Shown: positions 18,723 to 29,000, counted from the stretch's first letter. The stretch is 64,000 nucleotides of DNA from Hyphomicrobiales bacterium (GCA_900470195.1 UEIJ01000020.1:248001-312000); one strand, 5' to 3'. Notes: generated by a model from the letters alone, not told the origin. A program made the numbers and translations.

Positions 18723-19552
18723 TATGCTTCTCCCCGATCATGGGCCTGACCGGCTTCATGCTGCGCTTGACGCCGTTCGGCACGGCGGGAAACGGAATTG
18801 CTGCTCGCGCCGGTGATGGCGGCGACGAGTTCCTCATTTGACGAATCCGGATAGAAAACACCGTTGTTGCGGCCAAGCCGCAGCACGACGATGCGGTCTG
18901 CCACTGCGCGCACGTCTTCCATATTGTGGCTGATCATCAGGACCCCGAGCCCGCGGTCACGAACACGCTCGATAAGATCGAGAACTTCAGCCGTCTGTGC
19001 GACGCCCAGCGCTGCCGTCGGCTCATCGAGCATGATGAGCTTCGGGTCGAGCAGCAGAGAACGCGAGATTGCAACCGTCTGACGCTGGCCACCGGAGAGC
19101 GAGGCCACCGGCTCGCGCACGCTTGGAATACGGGCGGAAAGCTCGTTCAGGAGCTTCCAGGCCTTGATTTCCATCGACACTTCGTCGAGGCGGTATGGGC
19201 TCATTTCACGGCCAAGGAAAATATTGGCGACGACATCAAGATTCTCGCACAGCGCCAGGTCCTGAAAGACCGTCGCAATGCCGAGATCGAGCGCAACGCC
19301 CGGCGATGAAAGCACAACCTTCTCACCATTGAACTCAATGGTGCCGGATGTCGGCTGATGCACACCCGCAAGCGTCTTAATCAGGGTGGACTTTCCCGCG
19401 CCGTTATCGCCGACAAGGGCGACAACCTCACCCGGAAAGACTTCCAGATCGATATCGGTCAGCGCTGAAACGGCGCCGAAATTCTTGGATATACCGCTAA
19501 GACGCAGCACGGGCTGCGATGATGTCGCGGTAGCTTTGTGATCTTGGGACAT
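18722..19552 (-). CDS. Single-domain sugar ABC ATPase (FrcA-like)
   Basis: A 276-residue ATPase with one nucleotide-binding domain. It has Walker A GDNGAGKST, signature LSGGQRQTVAIS, Walker B LIMLDEPTAALG and switch His in MISHNMED. Most ribose/xylose-type importers use a ~500-residue double-domain ATPase; this one is a half-size form like FrcA of rhizobia and must act as a homodimer. It follows the binding-protein gene after an 83-bp gap that contains a stable hairpin. The C-terminal ~30 residues are polar and probably not part of the fold. Confidence 0.9.
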   Translation of the reverse strand: MSQDHKATATSSQPVLRLSGISKNFGAVSALTDIDLEVFPGEVVALVGDNGAGKSTLIKTLAGVHQPTSGTIEFNGEKVVLSSPGVALDLGIATVFQDLALCENLDVVANIFLGREMSPYRLDEVSMEIKAWKLLNELSARIPSVREPVASLSGGQRQTVAISRSLLLDPKLIMLDEPTAALGVAQTAEVLDLIERVRDRGLGVLMISHNMEDVRAVADRIVVLRLGRNNGVFYPDSSNEELVAAITGASSNSVSRRAERRQAQHEAGQAHDRGEA

Positions 19553-19601
19553 GATCTTACTTTCCCCGGCATATAGCAGGATACGCTATCCGCCTCAAAT
19601 T

Positions 19602-19625
19602 GCCCGACCGGATAGCCGGCCGGGC
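19602..19625 (-). other. Intercistronic hairpin between binding-protein and ATPase genes
   Basis: A 10-bp stem (GCCCGGCCGG / CCGGTCGGGC on the minus strand, one G-U pair) with a 4-nt loop lies 10 bp after the binding-protein stop. No T-run follows, so it is better read as a 3' mRNA stabiliser or partial attenuator that keeps binding protein in excess over membrane subunits. Confidence 0.6.
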
Positions 19626-19635
19626 ATATCGTTGT

Positions 19636-20691
19636 TTAGTTAGTGATACCGAGCTTCTTGCAGCCGTCAGCATAGCGGTCGACGCACAGCGTTTCAGCGG
19701 AAACGATGTTCTTGTCGATGATCTCGGCCTTGAGGTTGTCAGCCGTTACGACCACCGGAACGAAGAGCTTCGACGGCGTGTTGTAGAGCGTGGCTTCAGC
19801 CTTTGGGGTCTCCCCGTTCAGAAGCTGACCCGCAACGCGTGCAGCCTCCGCGGCAACGATTTCAGACGGCTTGTTGATCGTGTTGTACTGATCGCCCGAA
19901 ATGATGAGCTGAAGCGCTGCAATCGTCGCATCGTTGCCGGTGACCGGCGGAAGCGGATCGATACCGGCCGCCTTCATGGCTGCAATCGCGCCGCCTGCGG
20001 TGCCGTCATTGGCGGCCACCACGCCGACGATCTGATCATTGAAGCGGGTGATCTGGCCGCTGGCCCACTGCTGCGCCTTGCTCGGCGCCCATTCCGGCGT
20101 GTCATATTCGGCAAGCGTCTTGTAGCCGCTATCCTTCAGGCCGGCATGAATGCCGTTCTTGATGAGACCGGCAGCGGCGTCGGTTGGCGAACCGTTGATC
20201 TGCAGAACACCGCCCTTGTCGCCCGGTACGCCCTTGTCCTTCAGGTGCTTGACCAGCGATTCCGCAATCGACTTGCCGATGGCTTCATTGTCGAACGACA
20301 CGTAGAAATCAGACGTCGCATCCGGGATAGGACGGTCATAGGCGACGACCTTGATACCCTGCGACTGGGCGAGCTTGACCAGCGAGGCCGCTGCCGCCGT
20401 GTCGACCGCGTCAAGTACAATCACCTTCGCGCCTTGCGAAATGACCGAGTTGAACTGTTGCTGCTGCTTGCTCGCATCGCCGTCGGCGTTGAGATAAAGC
20501 ACCTTGCAGCTTTCGCAGATTTTCTTCATCTCGGCGGCAAAGCCTGGATAATCACGCTCCTCATAGCGTGTGGATGCCTGATCCGGCATCAAAAAGCCAA
20601 CCACTGCATCCTTTACTTCTGCCTGCGCACCGCTCGCAAAAGATGACAGCATCACTGCAGCAAAAGCTGCCTTACCAATCAGATTCTTCAT
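19636..20691 (-). CDS. Periplasmic sugar(-alcohol)-binding protein, ribitol operon
   Basis: A 351-residue periplasmic protein. Residues 1-24 are a clear Sec signal (MKNLIGKAAFAAVMLSSFASGAQA). The rest has the Peripla_BP_4 fold of ribose/xylose binders: VVGFLMPDQASTRYEERDYPGF, QFNSVISQGAKVIVLDAVDTAAAASLVKLAQSQGIKVVAYDRPI and ANDGTAGGAIAAMKAAGI. It is the first gene of the operon, with GGGAG before the ATG. The likely ligand is ribitol or D-ribulose, judged from the dehydrogenase and kinase genes downstream; specificity is not readable directly. Confidence 0.9.
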   Translation of the reverse strand: MKNLIGKAAFAAVMLSSFASGAQAEVKDAVVGFLMPDQASTRYEERDYPGFAAEMKKICESCKVLYLNADGDASKQQQQFNSVISQGAKVIVLDAVDTAAAASLVKLAQSQGIKVVAYDRPIPDATSDFYVSFDNEAIGKSIAESLVKHLKDKGVPGDKGGVLQINGSPTDAAAGLIKNGIHAGLKDSGYKTLAEYDTPEWAPSKAQQWASGQITRFNDQIVGVVAANDGTAGGAIAAMKAAGIDPLPPVTGNDATIAALQLIISGDQYNTINKPSEIVAAEAARVAGQLLNGETPKAEATLYNTPSKLFVPVVVTADNLKAEIIDKNIVSAETLCVDRYADGCKKLGITN

Positions 20692-20941
20692 GTCTCACTC
20701 CCGTTGAGTTCTAATTTTTTGTCTCCGCAACCTTGCAGACAGACTTCGTTTCGCTATTCCACCCCACATGTTCTCCCGACAGCGATCTCAAAACGCCGTG
20801 GAATTCCGATTCCCCTGACGGCGCATTGCCTTGCGGCAGGCCAATCAAACCGAGCAATGCTGACGAGGCTGGGTTATGCATGAATGGAAGGCTCCTCCCC
20901 GACCTCGGCATGTGTTCACCGCTCCTCTCGGTGTATTATCA

Positions 20942-20965
20942 TGCTGCACCATCGATAGTGCAGCA
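20942..20965. promoter_or_regulatory. Candidate LacI-family operator of the ribitol locus
   Basis: TGCTGCAC and GTGCAGCA are perfect 8-bp arms, and the centre is itself the palindrome ATCGAT, giving a 24-bp dyad with one mismatched pair. A central CG is the rule for LacI-family operators. It lies in the 411-bp gap between the diverging operon and regulator. On the minus strand GATAAT (20935-20940) could be the -10 it covers. The rest of the gap holds no gene I can support. Confidence 0.7.
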
Positions 20966-21102
20966 CTACCATTGCTCGACATGACACATTCGGTCAAGAG
21001 GAAAATGACAGAGAAACAACCGGATTCAGCCTTGCGCCACTTGCAGCGGGTGGCGAGGGGCCGCTAAGATTGCGCCTCAATGCAGACACAAAAGCAGGCC
21101 TG

Positions 21103-22116
21103 ATGAGCACTCCCCGGAAAATAACCATTTACGACATATCGGAAAGAGCCGGAGTATCCGCCTCTACCGTTGCATCCGTTATGAATGGTTCTTGGGAAAA
21201 CAGGAGAATTACGAAAGCAACAGCGGATAAAGTACGAGTAATAGCTGGCGAACTCGGCTATACTACCAATCTTCAGGCACGCGGATTACGGATATCCAAC
21301 TCCGGCTTAATTGGCATGATCTTGCCGATGCTGGACAATCGATACTTCAGCTCGATGGCAGCGTCTTTTGAAACCGTGGCCCGCTCCCGGAATCTTGTTC
21401 CGGTCGTTGCCAGCACATTGCGCGACCCGCGGCAGGAACGCAGCACTGTGGAAACATTGATTGCGCATAATATCGATGCTCTGCTCATAGCAGGCGCAAC
21501 CGATCCGGACAGCGTCGCGGAACTCTGCGAAAAGGCTCACCTGAAGCACATCAATGTCGATCTTCCCGGGAAACACGGCGCTTCCGTGATCAGCGACAAT
21601 TATGACGGCGCCCGACAGTTAACGCGTCAAATCGCCGAACGCAGATCACGTCGAAAGGACAACAGCTTCTATTTCATCGGCGGCGTGGATAGCGACCACA
21701 ACACGCGTGCACGCGTACGGGGTTATCAGGATGAACTGGCCGCGCAGAACCTCCCGACCCACCCCGGCACGATCATTACGGAAGGCTACGATCCCGATAT
21801 CGCCGCGAGGGCGATGCGCGCTATCTATGCTGAACTGAACGGGCTGCCCGAGGCTCTTTTCGTGAACTCGACGAGCCCCTTCGAGGGGATCGTCAGCTTT
21901 CTGAAAACACTTCCGGTCGATGAAGTGCGGGAGTGTTCCATCGGGTGCTTCGACTGGGACCCCTTTATCGAGGTTCTCCACTTCCCGGTTGTGATGGCCC
22001 GGCAAAATGTTCAGGCAATGATCGAGCGTGCCTTTGAGCTTCTGGACGAGTCTGCACAGGCAGCCGCTCTGCCCGAAATGATCCCGACGGAACTGATCAT
22101 GCCCCGCGGTCTTTGA
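21103..22116 (+). CDS. LacI-family repressor of the ribitol operon
   Basis: A 337-residue regulator. The N-terminal helix-turn-helix is typical: TIYDISERAGVSASTVASVMNGSW, with ATADKVRVIAGELGYTTNLQARGLR as the hinge and minor-groove helix. The remainder is the periplasmic-binding-protein-like sensor domain. The start used is ATG after a weak AGG; a TTG 11 codons upstream (21070) extends the frame but adds no domain. It is transcribed away from the ribitol operon, across the 24-bp palindrome, so it is the natural candidate to repress that operon until the polyol or its ketose is present. Confidence 0.88.
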   Translation: MSTPRKITIYDISERAGVSASTVASVMNGSWENRRITKATADKVRVIAGELGYTTNLQARGLRISNSGLIGMILPMLDNRYFSSMAASFETVARSRNLVPVVASTLRDPRQERSTVETLIAHNIDALLIAGATDPDSVAELCEKAHLKHINVDLPGKHGASVISDNYDGARQLTRQIAERRSRRKDNSFYFIGGVDSDHNTRARVRGYQDELAAQNLPTHPGTIITEGYDPDIAARAMRAIYAELNGLPEALFVNSTSPFEGIVSFLKTLPVDEVRECSIGCFDWDPFIEVLHFPVVMARQNVQAMIERAFELLDESAQAAALPEMIPTELIMPRGL

Positions 22117-22143
22117 ATTCCAGGCGAAAACGGAAGCTTCCCC

Positions 22144-22166
22144 GACATCGATAGGCTATCAATGTC
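22144..22166. other. Inverted repeat downstream of the LacI gene
   Basis: GACATCGATA and TATCAATGTC form a 10-bp stem with one mismatch and a 3-nt loop, 27 bp after the LacI stop. TTTTT follows about 12 bases later. It may be a weak terminator. The rest of the 300-bp gap to the next gene is AT-rich near 22330-22360 and presumably holds the promoter of the osmoprotectant operon; I see no gene there. Confidence 0.4.
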
Positions 22167-22416
22167 GATATTGCAGAGCTTTTTGGGGCTGTAGCCACTT
22201 CTGATGACCTTTCAAATGTCATGAGCCGGCGTCCATAACGCCCGGTGTCTTGTGTCCCCTTCTCTCAGCTTATTGCTGCCATGGATAATTTTTCGGCGTG
22301 GGTTAGCCCTTGCGGCTTTCAAAAACTTATGCAACGATATGTATATACAAGATCGACACTATAAGCCGAAAAGGCGCAATAAGTCGGCACAATCTGGTGG
22401 AACGAAAAGATAAATC

Positions 22417-23520
22417 ATGATCGTCTTTGATAATGTCACAAAGCATTATGCTGGTGCGACGACGGCCGTTAATGGCCTGTCGTTGGAGGCGCCGAACGGC
22501 AAGCTTACCGTCTTCGTTGGACCATCAGGCTGCGGCAAGACCACGTCATTACGCATGGTCAATCGGCTGATTGCGCCCTCCTCTGGACGAATTTTGCTGG
22601 ACGGTGAACCAACTGATCGAATGGACGTCGCGCTCCTGCGACGCCGGATTGGATATGTAATTCAGCATGCCGGTTTATTCCCACATCGAACGGTCGTGCA
22701 GAATATAGCGACAACAGCCCGGTTGAACGGTGTCCCGAAAGCAAAAGCGTTAAGAACGGCCCACGAGCTTTTGGAACGCGTGGGACTGTCGGTAGATTTC
22801 GCGCACCGATATCCATGGCAACTATCCGGCGGACAACAGCAGCGTGTGGGCGTTGCGCGCGCACTTGCTTCGGATCCCAAATTCATGCTGATGGATGAAC
22901 CGTTCAGCGCCGTTGACCCTGTCGTGCGCACTCAGTTGCAGGACGAGTTTCTCCGGCTGCAAAGCGACATCGGTAAAACCATTATCATGGTAACACATGA
23001 CATTGATGAGGCACTGAAACTGGGGGACCAGGTCGCCGTCTTGCGTACCGGTGGCACATTGGCCCAGATCGCTACACCTCAGGAATTGCTGGCCCGTCCC
23101 GCCGATGCTTTTGTCGCCGATTTCGTCGGGCGCGACCGTGGATATCGAATCCTGAGCTTCGCCGAATTCAACCGATCGGTGCAACTCGTGAACGAACCGA
23201 CCGTTGGGCTCGGCACAAGTCCGGAAGAGGCGCGCAAGAATGCTCTCGGTCGCTGGATTCTTGTTGTTGATGCGCAGCGAAACCCGCTTGGCTGGGCCGA
23301 TGTCGATAGCGCGCGCGCACCATTGCGGGAAGGCGACCTTAATCTTTCTGGGACATTTGCACCGCAAGGCAGTTCGCTGCGGCATGTGCTCGACGCAGCG
23401 TTGAGTTCTCCATCGGGACGCGGTGTCATAGTGGATGCCTCGGGCGCATTGGTCGGGTCAGTGGCCCTCGGGGAAGCCGTCAAGGCGATCCAAAATTCCT
23501 TTGGAAGGCACGCTGCATGA
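22417..23520 (+). CDS. Osmoprotectant ABC transporter ATPase with CBS-like tail
   Basis: A 367-residue ATPase of the OpuCA/ProV family. It has Walker A GPSGCGKTT, Q-loop YVIQHAGLFPH (the YVxQxxGLFPH form is typical of quaternary-amine uptake), signature LSGGQQQRVGVA, Walker B FMLMDEPFSAVDP and switch His in MVTHDIDEA. Residues from about 245 onward form a weak pair of CBS-like regions (GRWILVVDAQRNPLGWADV and RGVIVDASGALVGSVALGE), which in this family sense ionic strength. The stop overlaps the first permease start by 4 nt. It powers uptake of glycine betaine, choline or a related compound. Confidence 0.9.
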   Translation: MIVFDNVTKHYAGATTAVNGLSLEAPNGKLTVFVGPSGCGKTTSLRMVNRLIAPSSGRILLDGEPTDRMDVALLRRRIGYVIQHAGLFPHRTVVQNIATTARLNGVPKAKALRTAHELLERVGLSVDFAHRYPWQLSGGQQQRVGVARALASDPKFMLMDEPFSAVDPVVRTQLQDEFLRLQSDIGKTIIMVTHDIDEALKLGDQVAVLRTGGTLAQIATPQELLARPADAFVADFVGRDRGYRILSFAEFNRSVQLVNEPTVGLGTSPEEARKNALGRWILVVDAQRNPLGWADVDSARAPLREGDLNLSGTFAPQGSSLRHVLDAALSSPSGRGVIVDASGALVGSVALGEAVKAIQNSFGRHAA

Positions 23521-24161
23521 ATTTCGAATGGCTTCAGCGTGAATCGGGCAGGATAGGCGAGCTTTTTCTTTGGCATCTCGGCCTGTCCGTCGTTCCGGTG
23601 CTAATCGGATTGGCACTGGCTTTGCCTCTCGGTTGGCTGGCCCAGCGGGCGGGCTTGTTCAAGACCGCTTTGCTCGGCGCATCGGGGCTTCTCTATACGA
23701 TCCCGTCACTTGCGCTTTTTGTGCTGCTGCCAGCCATTCTGGGCACGAAGATCCTGGATCCGATCAATGTCGTTGTCGCCCTAACCCTTTATGCGCTCGC
23801 GCTTCTGGTTCGCACCGTATCGGACGGGCTGGACGCCGTTTCACCGGACGTCCTTCAAGCTGCAAATGCCATGGGATACCGCCGCCTGCCGCGGTTTATA
23901 TTTGTTGAGCTCCCTCTTGCAGTACCCGTCATTGCAGCGGGGCTGCGTGTAGCGGTTGTTTCGAATGTCAGCATCGTGTCGGTTGCGGCACTCGTTGGCA
24001 CTCCGCAGTTGGGAGTGCTTTTCACTCAGGGACTTCAGCTGCATTTTTTGACGCCAATCATCGCAGGTATCGTGCTCTGCGTCATTCTTGCCGCTTTTCT
24101 TGATGGGGTCATCGTATGGGCGTCCGGGCGACTAACGCCATGGCAACCGAAGGGACAGTGA
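23517..24161 (+). CDS. Osmoprotectant ABC permease, subunit 1 (OpuCB-like)
   Basis: A 214-residue BPD_transp_1 permease with five or six helices. The EAA loop reads LQAANAMGYRRLPRFIFVELPLAVPVIAAGLR near residues 113-145. The segment ASGLLYTIPSLALFVLLPAILGT is typical of OpuCB/OpuCD. The start overlaps the ATPase stop by 4 nt. It forms a heterodimeric pore with the following permease. Confidence 0.9.
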   Translation: MNFEWLQRESGRIGELFLWHLGLSVVPVLIGLALALPLGWLAQRAGLFKTALLGASGLLYTIPSLALFVLLPAILGTKILDPINVVVALTLYALALLVRTVSDGLDAVSPDVLQAANAMGYRRLPRFIFVELPLAVPVIAAGLRVAVVSNVSIVSVAALVGTPQLGVLFTQGLQLHFLTPIIAGIVLCVILAAFLDGVIVWASGRLTPWQPKGQ

Positions 24162-24162
24162 C

Positions 24163-24861
24163 ATGCTTGCTTCCATTCTCGCCTGGTTTGGCGATCCCCA
24201 ACATTGGCAGGGACCGGACGGAATCCCAACGCTGCTGCTCCAGCATATCAGTTACAGCGCCATCGCATTATTGTTCGCTTGCACGATTGCCATACCTATA
24301 GGTCTTTACGTGGGGCATACTCGCAAGGGGGTTGTTGTCGTCGCCGGAATGGCAAATGCGCTGCGTGCATTGCCAAGTCTCGGTTTGATAGTGTTGCTGG
24401 TGATTTTGTTCGGTCCGGTCTTCGTGTCGGATCTCGCCTTTCTCGTCCCGAGCCTCATCGTGCTGGTGTTGCTTGCGGTTCCGCCAATCATGACCGCCAC
24501 TTATGCGGGCATCGCCGCGGTTGATCCATCGGTCGTGGATGCAGCTCGGGGAATGGGCCAACGTCCCTTGGGTATACTATTCGGCGTCGAGCTTCCATGC
24601 GCGCTCCCACTGATGTTTTCCGGCCTCCGCAGTGCGACGTTGCAGATTATATCAACGGCAACTATCGCGGCGTTTGTGTCGCTGGGTGGGCTCGGTCGCC
24701 TGATCATCGATGGAAGAGCACAGAATGATTATTACCAGATGGCCGCCGGCGCCATTCTCGTTGGATTGCTGGCTCTGGCGGTCGATCTCATCATAGGGCT
24801 CGTTTCCCGCATGACAGTTTCGCCGGGACTCACGCGGCGTCCGGGCAAAAATCACGCATAA
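24163..24861 (+). CDS. Osmoprotectant ABC permease, subunit 2 (OpuCD-like)
   Basis: A 232-residue permease, paralogous to subunit 1. It has about six helices, NALRALPSLGLIVLLVILFGPVF in the pore region and an EAA loop (VVDAARGMGQRPLGILFGVELPCALPLMFSG). The start is one base after the preceding stop, so translation is probably coupled. It carries a longer N-terminal extension (SILAWFGDPQHWQGPDGIPT) than subunit 1, as is usual for the second permease of these operons. Confidence 0.9.
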   Translation: MLASILAWFGDPQHWQGPDGIPTLLLQHISYSAIALLFACTIAIPIGLYVGHTRKGVVVVAGMANALRALPSLGLIVLLVILFGPVFVSDLAFLVPSLIVLVLLAVPPIMTATYAGIAAVDPSVVDAARGMGQRPLGILFGVELPCALPLMFSGLRSATLQIISTATIAAFVSLGGLGRLIIDGRAQNDYYQMAAGAILVGLLALAVDLIIGLVSRMTVSPGLTRRPGKNHA

Positions 24862-24894
24862 AGATCTTCCCAATTTTAAACAGGAGCAATGAAA

Positions 24895-25809
24895 ATGGCT
24901 TTCCGCATTACCAAGACTATCAGCGCATTCGTTCTCCTCGCAGCAACCGCCATACCTGCTTTTGCGCAGAACAATCCGCTTGCGGCGGACGAACCCACGA
25001 GGTCTGACAATACAAGGATTATTGTCGGTTCTGCGGATTTTCCGGAAAGCCAGCTATTGGCCACGATCTACGCAAAAGCGCTCGCCGCGAAAGGGATAGC
25101 ATCCGATACGCGTTTGAGCATCGGAAGTCGCGAAGTCTACATGCCCGCGCTTCAGGACGGCTCCATAGATCTCCTTCCGGAATATACTGGCGCAACGCTA
25201 AGCTATCTGGATAAAAACGCTACCGCGCATTCACCGCAAGATGTGGCGGCTGCGCTGAAAGCGGTTTTGCCGAAAGGCATTTCAATGCTTACACCGTCAC
25301 ATGCGCAGAATTCGGACATTCTCGCTGTCACCCGGGCGACCGCAGAGAAATACAAACTGAAGTCAATCGAAGATCTTAAGCCTCATGCAGCGGAATTCGT
25401 TCTTGGCGCACCGCCGGAATGGAAAACGCGCAAAGAAGGTGTGGTTGGGCTGCGGGATGTTTATGGACTGGAGTTCAAATCGTTCAAGGCATTGGACGTC
25501 GGCGGGCCCTTGACACTAACAGCGCTTGTCAACGGTCAGGTACAGGCGGCTGATATGTTCTCTACCGATCCCGCAATACTGACCAGTGGATTGGTTGCAC
25601 TCGAAGACACGAAGAACCTCTTTCCTGCGCAGAATATCGTACCCATCATTGCGTCCCAAAAGGTTACGGACGACATAGTCAAGGTTCTGGATTCTGTTTC
25701 CTCGGCGCTCACCAACGAAGACCTAATCCGAATGAACGGGCGTCTCGCTTCTCAGGAAAGTTATGATGCGGTTGCATCTGACTGGCTGAAGGAAAAGCAA
25801 TTGGATTGA
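24895..25809 (+). CDS. Osmoprotectant-binding periplasmic protein (OpuCC/OsmF-like)
   Basis: A 304-residue OpuAC-family binding protein with a Sec signal (residues 1-24, ending PAFA-QN). Hallmarks are IIVGSADFPESQLLATIYAKAL, LQDGSIDLLPEYTGATLSYL and VQAADMFSTDPAI. An ATG two codons earlier (24889) is only two bases from GGAG; the ATG used here has the normal eight-base spacing. It is the last gene of the four-gene operon. The ligand is a quaternary amine by family; which one is not evident. Confidence 0.88.
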   Translation: MAFRITKTISAFVLLAATAIPAFAQNNPLAADEPTRSDNTRIIVGSADFPESQLLATIYAKALAAKGIASDTRLSIGSREVYMPALQDGSIDLLPEYTGATLSYLDKNATAHSPQDVAAALKAVLPKGISMLTPSHAQNSDILAVTRATAEKYKLKSIEDLKPHAAEFVLGAPPEWKTRKEGVVGLRDVYGLEFKSFKALDVGGPLTLTALVNGQVQAADMFSTDPAILTSGLVALEDTKNLFPAQNIVPIIASQKVTDDIVKVLDSVSSALTNEDLIRMNGRLASQESYDAVASDWLKEKQLD

Positions 25810-25974
25810 ACTGGAACCGCTTCCGCCAATTGTCTCGTTATCGGGATAGGCACGCGGGCGTCAAAAATTATCGCCTGATCTTGTCGCCCACGATAAGAGT
25901 GCAATGTGTCCATTCGGACGCACTGCACACTACATAATAAACCAATGCATCGCTCTCTCCGAAAGTCGATCCGC

Positions 25975-26082
25975 TTCTAAGAGGAAGACACCTCTTAGAA
26001 ACGTGAGCGGGCTCAGCCCGGTCGCCTCCTGTAGATTTCGGTTGAGCGCATACCGAAAAGAGCATTACGCTTTTCGGTATGC
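25975..26082. repeat. Cluster of three hairpins, possible palindromic repeat element and terminator
   Basis: Within 108 bp lie three stem-loops: a perfect 10-bp stem TTCTAAGAGG / CCTCTTAGAA (6-nt loop), a CGGGCT/AGCCCG dyad near 26008-26020, and a perfect 13-bp stem GCATACCGAAAAG / CTTTTCGGTATGC with a 9-nt loop. The last is 3 bp beyond the stop of the minus-strand outer-membrane gene and could terminate it. Size and composite palindromic form recall Bru-RS or REP-type intergenic repeats, but I cannot check copy number. The 275-bp gap contains no gene I can support. Confidence 0.55.
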
Positions 26083-26085
26083 CTT

Positions 26086-29000
26086 CTAGAACTTCCCGAT
26101 GACATTCAGGAAAACGCCACGATCGTTGAGGGTCAGATCACGCAGATCGTCGGAGAATGCGCCAAAGTTATAGCCCGCTCCAACCTTGAAGTTCTCGCCG
26201 ACGTGACGGTAAATGGCCAGCAATGCACCGTAATCGGTGGTCTTTGCCTCCGGCATGTGCAGCACCCTGCCTTCAAGCAGCGCGTCCCAGTTCTTCACCA
26301 CATGAAGATCCGCCCGGACAATGCCGAGATGGGCCGATGACGTATACCAGTCCGAAAACTCCTTGCGGTCATCGTCCATCTGCCGCTCTCGGACCTGGCC
26401 GTAGCGCATGCCGTATTTACCGCCAACCGACAGCCACGGCATCAGATCATATGTGAAGTCTGCCGAAAGGATATGGCTGCGCTGGGCCGGACCATATTCG
26501 TCGCCGGTGATGGCGCTCACCTGGTCCTCGCCGGGCAGATCGTAGACCCACGCATATTTGAACAGCGCATTCAGCCGGTCATTGTCTATCGGGCGATAGG
26601 CATAGCCGATAGACGCATCGACGTAATTGCCGTCACGGAACGAACTGTCGCCGGCAGAATCCGACACCACCGCATCGACATTGACGAGCAGCCGCCAATC
26701 CTCGCTCGTCTTCCAGGAAAGTCCTGTCGCGAACAGGTAAGTGTTGCGGTCACGACTGCCATCGTCGGATTCCTCGAAGCGGGCCTCGCCGCGTATGCGT
26801 GCATTGATGCCCTGCTCCTCATCCTTGTAGCCGACCGAGAGCGAAACCGCCTTGCGGTCGAAATTCGAGCGCTCCGCACCGGTATCGGGATCGACCGTAT
26901 CGTCCTCCACCGAACCCGCCTCAAACCCGCCATCGACAGTCCAGACCTTATCCGGCGTATAGATAACACCATAAGTCTTGGTGAGCGACATGCGGCGGCC
27001 GAAGAGATCGTAGTTGTTCTCCGCATAGGTCGACAGCGTGTCGTCGAGCTTGCGTCGCATACCCAGAACGAAAGTACCCTTGTCTACACCGTCGAGATCG
27101 TAGCTGCGGTCCAGATCGAAAGCGCGGTCCGGATCCAGCCGATAACCGAAATAGTAGTTGTCGGACGCCGTCGGCGAATAGGTGATGGCCGCCAGTCCGC
27201 CCAATCCGCTGTTGCCGTAAGATATCTCCCCTTCGAGACCAACCTTTTCGGTCAGTTGATATTTCGTTCCGACACCAAGCCGGTCGTTGCGGCGAACGTC
27301 CCCGTCCCGCGACAGGGTGCCCTGGCCGAAGACGTAATATTTGTGATCGGCATCGGGCGCATAGTCGAGCCGGACGCCTGCGTCGAGCCTGTCACCATCA
27401 TAGCCGCTCTTGCCGGAATAGACTGCGATTGGCGATCGAAGTTCCGTATAAGAAACACCGAATGACGCCTTCCAGTATTCGTCGAACTGGTGACTGACGG
27501 TTGCCTCGCCCTTGCGCTTGGTGCGTCCGCCGGTTTCTCGCTGGTAAAACTCGTCGTAATCGCGCCCTTCCTTGTAATCGTCATAGGTGAGCTTGAGATT
27601 ATCGTCCTTCGTCAGCTTGATATCCGCATACGCACCCCAGATGCGTTCGTCCACCGTCACCTGCTCGGCAAGAGTGGAAAAGCCAGCCTGCTTTTCTCCG
27701 TAGTAGCCGCCGACCGTTCCCTTGAGGCCATCCTTGACGATGTCCTCCAGATCGAGCTGACCCTTTGTTCGCCAGGCCATCGCCGAACGATCACGCGTGC
27801 CGGTGGTCGCGACGTCACTCAGCGTAAGCCCGCCATCGGTCGAACGCGACAGACCAAAACCCGGCCCCTTGGAGTGGGAGATTTCGGCTTCAAGGAAGGT
27901 CTTTTCCGAGTGACGAATAGTGATGTCGGCTCCCACAGCCTGCTGGTTGGCCTCTCCGGTCGTCTCATTCATGCCGGTGACACCGACACGCACCTTTTCG
28001 TCGAACCAGTGCTGCGCGCGACCGCCATAGACATAGCCATCCACTTCGCCAATCGTGGGCGTGAATTCGTATTGCGCGATGAGATAAACCCGATTGCCTC
28101 CAAGCGCGCCCTCGCGGATCGCTCCGCCGGTGCCCGTCGAAGACGATAGCGGACGCTTGAGGATGACGACACCCTGTAGGTAGTCGAGCGTATAATCTTC
28201 TCCGTAGATAAGTGTCCGGCGTTCCTTGACCTCGCCGGTTACCTGGTCGCGGACCTCCACGGTCAGTGTTTCGGAGCCCGTGGTGATGTCCTGCCGCTTC
28301 AGGAAGTAGGCCGAACCGCCAGTCCCGAGAAACTCGTCGCGCTGGGGCAGCGTATCCGGCTGGGCTGCATAGACATTCACTTCGGTTTTGCGCTCGCCGA
28401 AAGATGTCACTTCCTCGGAATTATAGACGGCGCTGGCACCATAAAGCCCCCGTTCCGAACGCATGAACTCCGTACCCTTGATGGAAGCTTTGTAATTGCC
28501 CCACATCACGTGGCTCGGTCCGCGATCCAGCCGCACATAGAATTTTCCGTTGGTCGGCGCATCTTCCAGAATGGTCGAGTCGTCGCCATAGACCGGATAG
28601 TAGGCATCGGGGTCGATACGCCGCAACAGACTACGCGGATCACGGTCATCGAGGCCGCGGAACATATCCTTGATCTCACCTTCGCGACTGTCCGCCGCTG
28701 CGGTAAGAAGATATTTACCCTTGATCTTGCCCTTCACGTAAAAGGCGAGCCGACCCTTGGTGTAGACCTCATCATATTCGCCGGGGCGCACATCTTCGAT
28801 CCCGTCATCGCCCATGCGCTTGCCGACGGTAAGATCAGCGAGACCGACATAGAACCAGTCGTTATCCGGGATATTGATCTGGCGGCTGAAGTCGAGGGCG
28901 CTTCCCTTTTCCTGACCGAGCACAGCCACATCCACGTCATGTTCGCCCGGCGGCAGGATGCGCTGCATGACAAAGGACTGGTTCTTGTCCAGCGGGACAA

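Noticed and set aside
19600..20646. 348-codon plus-strand frame
   Set aside because: Antisense to the periplasmic binding protein, which has a signal peptide and a family fold.
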